A stretch of DNA of 64,000 nucleotides from Bradyrhizobium sp. AUGA SZCCT0158 (GTDB taxonomy: Bacteria; Pseudomonadota; Alphaproteobacteria; Rhizobiales; Xanthobacteraceae). The stretch is taken from positions 62,001 through 126,000 of the forward strand of contig NZ_JAFCME010000017.1 in the NCBI RefSeq assembly GCF_018130065.1, written 5' to 3'. Positions within the stretch are counted from its first letter, which is position 1; every line of letters starts with the position of its first letter. Below the pieces are notes generated by a model, which worked only from the letters and a program-made list of their open reading frames with translations, had not been told where the DNA came from and made no database searches. This document shows, piece by piece, positions 60,304 to 64,000 of the stretch. A program made the translations under genes and the position numbers.

Positions 60304-63300
60304 TTACTCGCCGCTGCCGAAACGCCGTGACCACCAGCCGGCCTTGCGCGGCGCGGCTTCGCTGGCCGCGGCAGGCGCGGGTTCAACAGGCGCGGGAGCA
60401 GGGGCCGTTGCCGCCGGCTCCGCCTCGCTATGGCTGACGGCCGGTGCGGGCTCGGACGGGGCGCTGGTCAGGAACGAGACTTTTTCGCGCACGGTCGAAC
60501 GCCGCCGCGCGGCGGCCCGGTCGGCCTCCTGTGCGGTTTCCTCGGGCGTCGGCGTCGGCGCGCTGCTGACGGTTTCGGGCGAGGCGTGTTCGGCGGGCTG
60601 CCACTGCGGTTGCGGCGGCTGCGAAACGGGCTCGGGTTCGACCAATGTCGGCGCCGGCTCGGCCGAGGGGCCGTCGAAATCGGCAACCGCGCTGGCGACT
60701 TCCGAAACCGGGGTCGGTCCGAGTTCGTCCGAGATCGATCCGGCGAGACCATCTTCCGGTCCGCTGCCACGCCGGCGGCGTCCACCGCGACGTCCGCGAC
60801 GGCGCGGGCGGCGCTCGCCGTTTGGTCCCTGTTCGCCGCGCGCAACGGCACCCTGTTCGTCGCCCTCGTCGTCGTCGGCTTCGCCGTCGTCGGCAACCGT
60901 GACCGCGCCATCAGCGCTTTCGGGTGCAACGCGCAGGGCGTCATTGTCGTCGCGCGGGGCTGCCCCTTCACGCGGCTCGCCACGGCCGCGGCGGCGCCGG
61001 CGGCGCTTGCGGCGGTGGCCGTCGGCTTCGCTTTCACCGGCGACTTCTTCGCCGCCGGCGGCTTCCTCGGTCAGGCCTTCGGTCTCTTCGGTCTCGACTT
61101 CACCTTCGATGTCGAACGGCTCTTCGTCGTCATAGGCTTCCTCGACTTGGGACGGGAACGCCGCGGCCTGCGCCGCCAGCAAGGCCTTGGCGGCTTCCAG
61201 CGTGTGCACCTGTTCGCCGCGATCGATGATGAACGATTGCTGGCCGGCCACCGTGGGATCGGCAACGATCGCAAGCGTGACCTTGAAGGCGTTTTCGAGA
61301 TCGCGCAGATGTCCGCGCTTGTGGTTGAGGACGTAGAGCGCGACGTCGGTGCGGGTGCGCACCACCAGATTGTGGGTCGCGCCCTTCATCAGAATTTCTT
61401 CGATGCCGCGCAGCAATTGCAGCGCCACCGACGACACCGAGCGGACATGGCCGCTGCCGCCGCAATGCGCGCAGGGCTCGGTCGAACTCTCCAGCACGCT
61501 GGCGCGGATGCGCTGGCGCGACATTTCCAACAGGCCGAAATGCGAGATGCGGCCGACCTGGATGCGGGCGCGGTCCTGCCGCAGGCAGTCGCTCAGCTTG
61601 CGCTCGACCGCGCGGTTGTTGCGCTTCTCGTCCATGTCGATGAAGTCGATGACGATCAGGCCGGCAAGATCGCGCAGACGCAGCTGCCGCGCGACTTCCT
61701 CTGAGGCTTCGAGGTTGGTCTTGAGCGCGGTGTCCTCGATGTGGTGCTCGCGGGTCGATCGGCCGGAGTTGACGTCGATCGAGACCAAAGCTTCGGTCTG
61801 GTTGATGACGATGTAGCCGCCCGAGCGCAATTGCACCGTCGGCGAGAACATCGCATCGAGCTGGCTCTCGACGCCCATCCTTGAGAACAGCGGCTGGCCG
61901 TCGCGATATTGCCGGACCGCCCGCACGTTCGAGGGCATCAGCATCTTCATGAAGTCGCGGGCTTCATCGTAGCCGGCCTGGCCGGCGACCTGGATTTCGT
62001 CGATTTCCTTGTTGTAGAGGTCGCGCAGCGAGCGCTTGATCAGCGAGCCTTCCTCGTAGACCAGCGTCGGGGCCTGCGACTTCAGCGTCATGTCGCGCAC
62101 GGTTTCCCACATGCGGATCAGATATTCGAAGTCGCGCTTGATTTCGGGCTTGGTGCGCGAGGCGCCGGCGGTGCGCAGGATGATGCCCATGCCCTCGGGC
62201 ACGTCGAGATCCTGCACCACTTCCTTGAGCCGCGAACGGTCCTGGGCCGAGGTGATCTTGCGGCTGATGCCGCCGCCGCGGGCGGTGTTGGGCATCAGCA
62301 CGGCGTAACGGCCGGCCAATGACAGATAGGTGGTCAGCGCCGCGCCCTTGTTGCCGCGCTCTTCCTTGACGACCTGCACCAGCATGACCTGGCGGCGCTT
62401 GATGACTTCCTGGATCTTGTACTGGCGGCGCGGACGGAAGGCGCGCTCCGGCACTTCCTCGAGCACATCGTCGCCACCGACGGATTCGACGACTTCCTCT
62501 TCGGCATCGTCGCCATCGTCTTCATCATCGTCGTCTTGCTCGTCGCCTTCCGGCGCGGGGGCACGATCCTCGTGGGAGGCGGCGGCGTATTCCTCGCCGG
62601 CATACTCGGCGCGCGGCGCGTCATCGGCATGGGCGGCGTTTTCGAGCGCGTGTTCGTCGCCGTGCCGTGCATCATGCGCCGGCTCGTCGTGATGCGCATG
62701 AACCTCGTGGCTTTCGGCGCTGGCCGTTACCTCTGCCGGCGCGGCGACGGCCTCAACCGGTGCCGCATCGGATTGGAATGAAGCTACCGGGGCTTCGGCC
62801 GCGGCATGATCAGGGGTGTTATCCTGGACGTGTTCTTGGACGCGATCTTGGGCGTGCTCTTGGACGTGGTCTTCCTGGGGGCGACCCTGTTCATGCGAAT
62901 GATCGTCGTGATCATGCGCAACATACCCATGATCGTGGCCGTGGTCGGCTGTATCGGCGGGATGGTGATCGCCATCATGGGCGCGGGCTTCGTCGGGGTG
63001 TGCGCCTTCATGCAAGCGCTGCGCCTCGCCCTCATAGGGCTGGGCGGCCTGCGCCGGATCGATCGCGGCGTTGTCGACGACGTCACTCTGGACCCGTTCG
63101 CCATGGCCGCGGCGGCGGGCGTTGCGGTGGCGCGAACGGCCGCGGTGACGGTTGGAGGAGCGGTTCTCGCTCTCTTCCTCGGCCTCGCGATGGGCGCGTT
63201 CGTCGGCCTCGATCAGCGCCTGCCGGTCGGCGACCGGGATCTGGTAATAGTCGGGATGGATTTCGCTGAAGGCCAGGAAGCCGTGGCGGTTGCCGCCATA

Positions 63301-63480
63301 TTCGATGAAGGCCGCCTGCAGTGACGGCTCTACGCGCGTGACCTTGGCGAGGTAGATATTGCCGCGCAGTTGTTTGCGCTGGGCGGTCTCGAAATCAAAT
63401 TCTTCGACGCGATTGCCGCGGACCACGACGACCCGGGTCTCTTCCGGGTGGGTGGCATCGATCAACATCTTGTTGGGCAT
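60304..63480 (-). CDS. rne: ribonuclease E
   Basis: Start ATG 63480 (MPNKMLIDATH, the conserved RNase E/G N-terminus); 1058 residues. Residues 36-80 begin the S1 domain (NIYLAKVTRVEPSLQAAFIE), interrupted at ~85-350 by an Arg-, then His/Asp/Glu-rich insert (HDHGYVAHDHDDHSHEQGRP), after which the S1 strands resume (VMLVQVVKEERGNKGAALTT). Then the RNase H-like and DNase I-like parts with catalytic Asp pairs (ALVSIDVNSG, LIVIDFIDMDEKRNN) and the Zn-link CAHCGG. The C-terminal ~260 residues are disordered with Arg-rich clusters (RRKRRRRRRGRGE) and form the degradosome scaffold. Role: endonucleolytic mRNA decay and rRNA/tRNA processing. Likely essential. Confidence 0.95.
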   Translation of the reverse strand: MPNKMLIDATHPEETRVVVVRGNRVEEFDFETAQRKQLRGNIYLAKVTRVEPSLQAAFIEYGGNRHGFLAFSEIHPDYYQIPVADRQALIEADERAHREAEEESENRSSNRHRGRSRHRNARRRGHGERVQSDVVDNAAIDPAQAAQPYEGEAQRLHEGAHPDEARAHDGDHHPADTADHGHDHGYVAHDHDDHSHEQGRPQEDHVQEHAQDRVQEHVQDNTPDHAAAEAPVASFQSDAAPVEAVAAPAEVTASAESHEVHAHHDEPAHDARHGDEHALENAAHADDAPRAEYAGEEYAAASHEDRAPAPEGDEQDDDDEDDGDDAEEEVVESVGGDDVLEEVPERAFRPRRQYKIQEVIKRRQVMLVQVVKEERGNKGAALTTYLSLAGRYAVLMPNTARGGGISRKITSAQDRSRLKEVVQDLDVPEGMGIILRTAGASRTKPEIKRDFEYLIRMWETVRDMTLKSQAPTLVYEEGSLIKRSLRDLYNKEIDEIQVAGQAGYDEARDFMKMLMPSNVRAVRQYRDGQPLFSRMGVESQLDAMFSPTVQLRSGGYIVINQTEALVSIDVNSGRSTREHHIEDTALKTNLEASEEVARQLRLRDLAGLIVIDFIDMDEKRNNRAVERKLSDCLRQDRARIQVGRISHFGLLEMSRQRIRASVLESSTEPCAHCGGSGHVRSVSSVALQLLRGIEEILMKGATHNLVVRTRTDVALYVLNHKRGHLRDLENAFKVTLAIVADPTVAGQQSFIIDRGEQVHTLEAAKALLAAQAAAFPSQVEEAYDDEEPFDIEGEVETEETEGLTEEAAGGEEVAGESEADGHRRKRRRRRRGRGEPREGAAPRDDNDALRVAPESADGAVTVADDGEADDDEGDEQGAVARGEQGPNGERRPRRRGRRGGRRRRGSGPEDGLAGSISDELGPTPVSEVASAVADFDGPSAEPAPTLVEPEPVSQPPQPQWQPAEHASPETVSSAPTPTPEETAQEADRAAARRRSTVREKVSFLTSAPSEPAPAVSHSEAEPAATAPAPAPVEPAPAAASEAAPRKAGWWSRRFGSGE

Positions 63481-64000
63481 TTTGGAGCTCTTGACGGCGG
63501 CGGGCGCGGTGCATGGCGCGCGCATATTGCGCGGCCCGGTGACGCGACGGTCCACCTGATTCGGGGGTGAGGGGAAGGCCAAAACGCAAACCTTGGCGCC
63601 GCGCCGAACGGGGAGCCACCGGAACAAAACGACGTGCGAAGCTTTCGCTTCGCGTCGGCGCGATCGTTCGGTGGATCCTGGTCGGCAACACAGTCTGGCG
63701 CATCAAGCGTCGGCCCGTCTGAACATGTTGGCGGCAAAATTGACCGCCGTGTCTATCGCTGAAGGCCCGGCGCGGCGCATTCGCGCTCGCCGGCCATCGC
63801 ATATCGGACCATTTTGGGGTCCAGATAATCAGTTCTGCCGTGTCTCAAACCGTCCCTGGAGCAAGATAGTACCTTGCAAGTTAGTACCTGGGATCGGACG
63901 CCGCTCGGGCTCGAAACCGCCTCTCCGTGTCAGCCGCGCGCAGCGCTGGCTGGTGGAGGGATCGGGAAAGACGCAGGTCCCTTCGACTTGGAAGGTTCCG
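63481..64000. other. rne upstream region; no gene established
   Basis: Contains the rne promoter and leader. A tandem 15-base repeat lies at 63861-63890 (GCAAGATAGTACCTT then GCAAGTTAGTACCTG). A plus-strand gene may start near the right edge, but too little is visible to call it. Confidence 0.4.

Overview
The window looks like chromosome of a Bradyrhizobium-type alphaproteobacterium (Nitrobacteraceae). I infer this from the high G+C, the Shine-Dalgarno style starts, and marker genes with rhizobial character: B12-dependent NrdJ, an alternative oxidase laid out like coxMNOP, RNase E with a long acidic/His-rich insert, NDUFA12, and DUF2155/DUF1236/BA14K envelope proteins. It also carries several families of palindromic repeats that I recall from bradyrhizobial genomes. 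No tRNA, rRNA, CRISPR array or insertion-sequence transposase was seen.

Layout. 1-7.6 kb: metabolic genes mostly on the minus strand (panE, a PNPOx-like protein, a LuxR-type regulator, hisC, pdxY, csaA), then a plus-strand dipeptidase. 7.4-17.8 kb: an accessory, repeat-rich stretch of small genes. It holds eight of the window's nine very short genes whose products share a double-glycine leader (consensus LSxxELDxVxGG) followed by unrelated short cores; the ninth lies at 3.8 kb. Also here are a Cys-rich protein, a gene broken by an in-frame TAA, a GyrI-like remnant, a TIR-domain protein with a large internal deletion, a possible nuclease, and at least six copies of one REP-like palindrome. 17.8-24.2 kb: nrdJ, an EamA transporter and a DUF2189 membrane protein. 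24.8-30.7 kb: a cytochrome oxidase operon (coxM, coxN, coxO, coxP, a subunit IV-like gene, a GYD protein, ctaB). 31-36 kb: a two-component pair, a second EamA transporter, a Gly-rich BA14K protein and NDUFA12. 36.6-42.1 kb: accessory catabolic or regulatory genes (PfpI, GlxA-type regulator, GNAT, NhaD-like antiporter, alpha/beta hydrolase, SDR). 42.4-64 kb: a core block with DUF2155, a ClpP-fold membrane protein, aat, a kinase/regulator/kinase operon, aroQ-accB-accC, DsbA-like and M48 envelope proteins, an aminotransferase, bioY, dctA and rne.

The most interesting signal is the double-glycine peptide set. Nine precursors are present, but no C39-peptidase ABC exporter or modification enzyme was recognised in the window. 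Six of them have a palindrome GTGA-N6-TCAC (like an E. coli CRP site) centred about 75-110 bp upstream of the start codon. A seventh precursor probably shares the transcript of one of these six. The same palindrome sits 90 bp upstream of a ClpP-fold membrane protein at 44.6 kb. About one such 8-base match is expected by chance in 64 kb. I infer a peptide regulon under a CRP/FNR-family protein, with processing and export encoded elsewhere.
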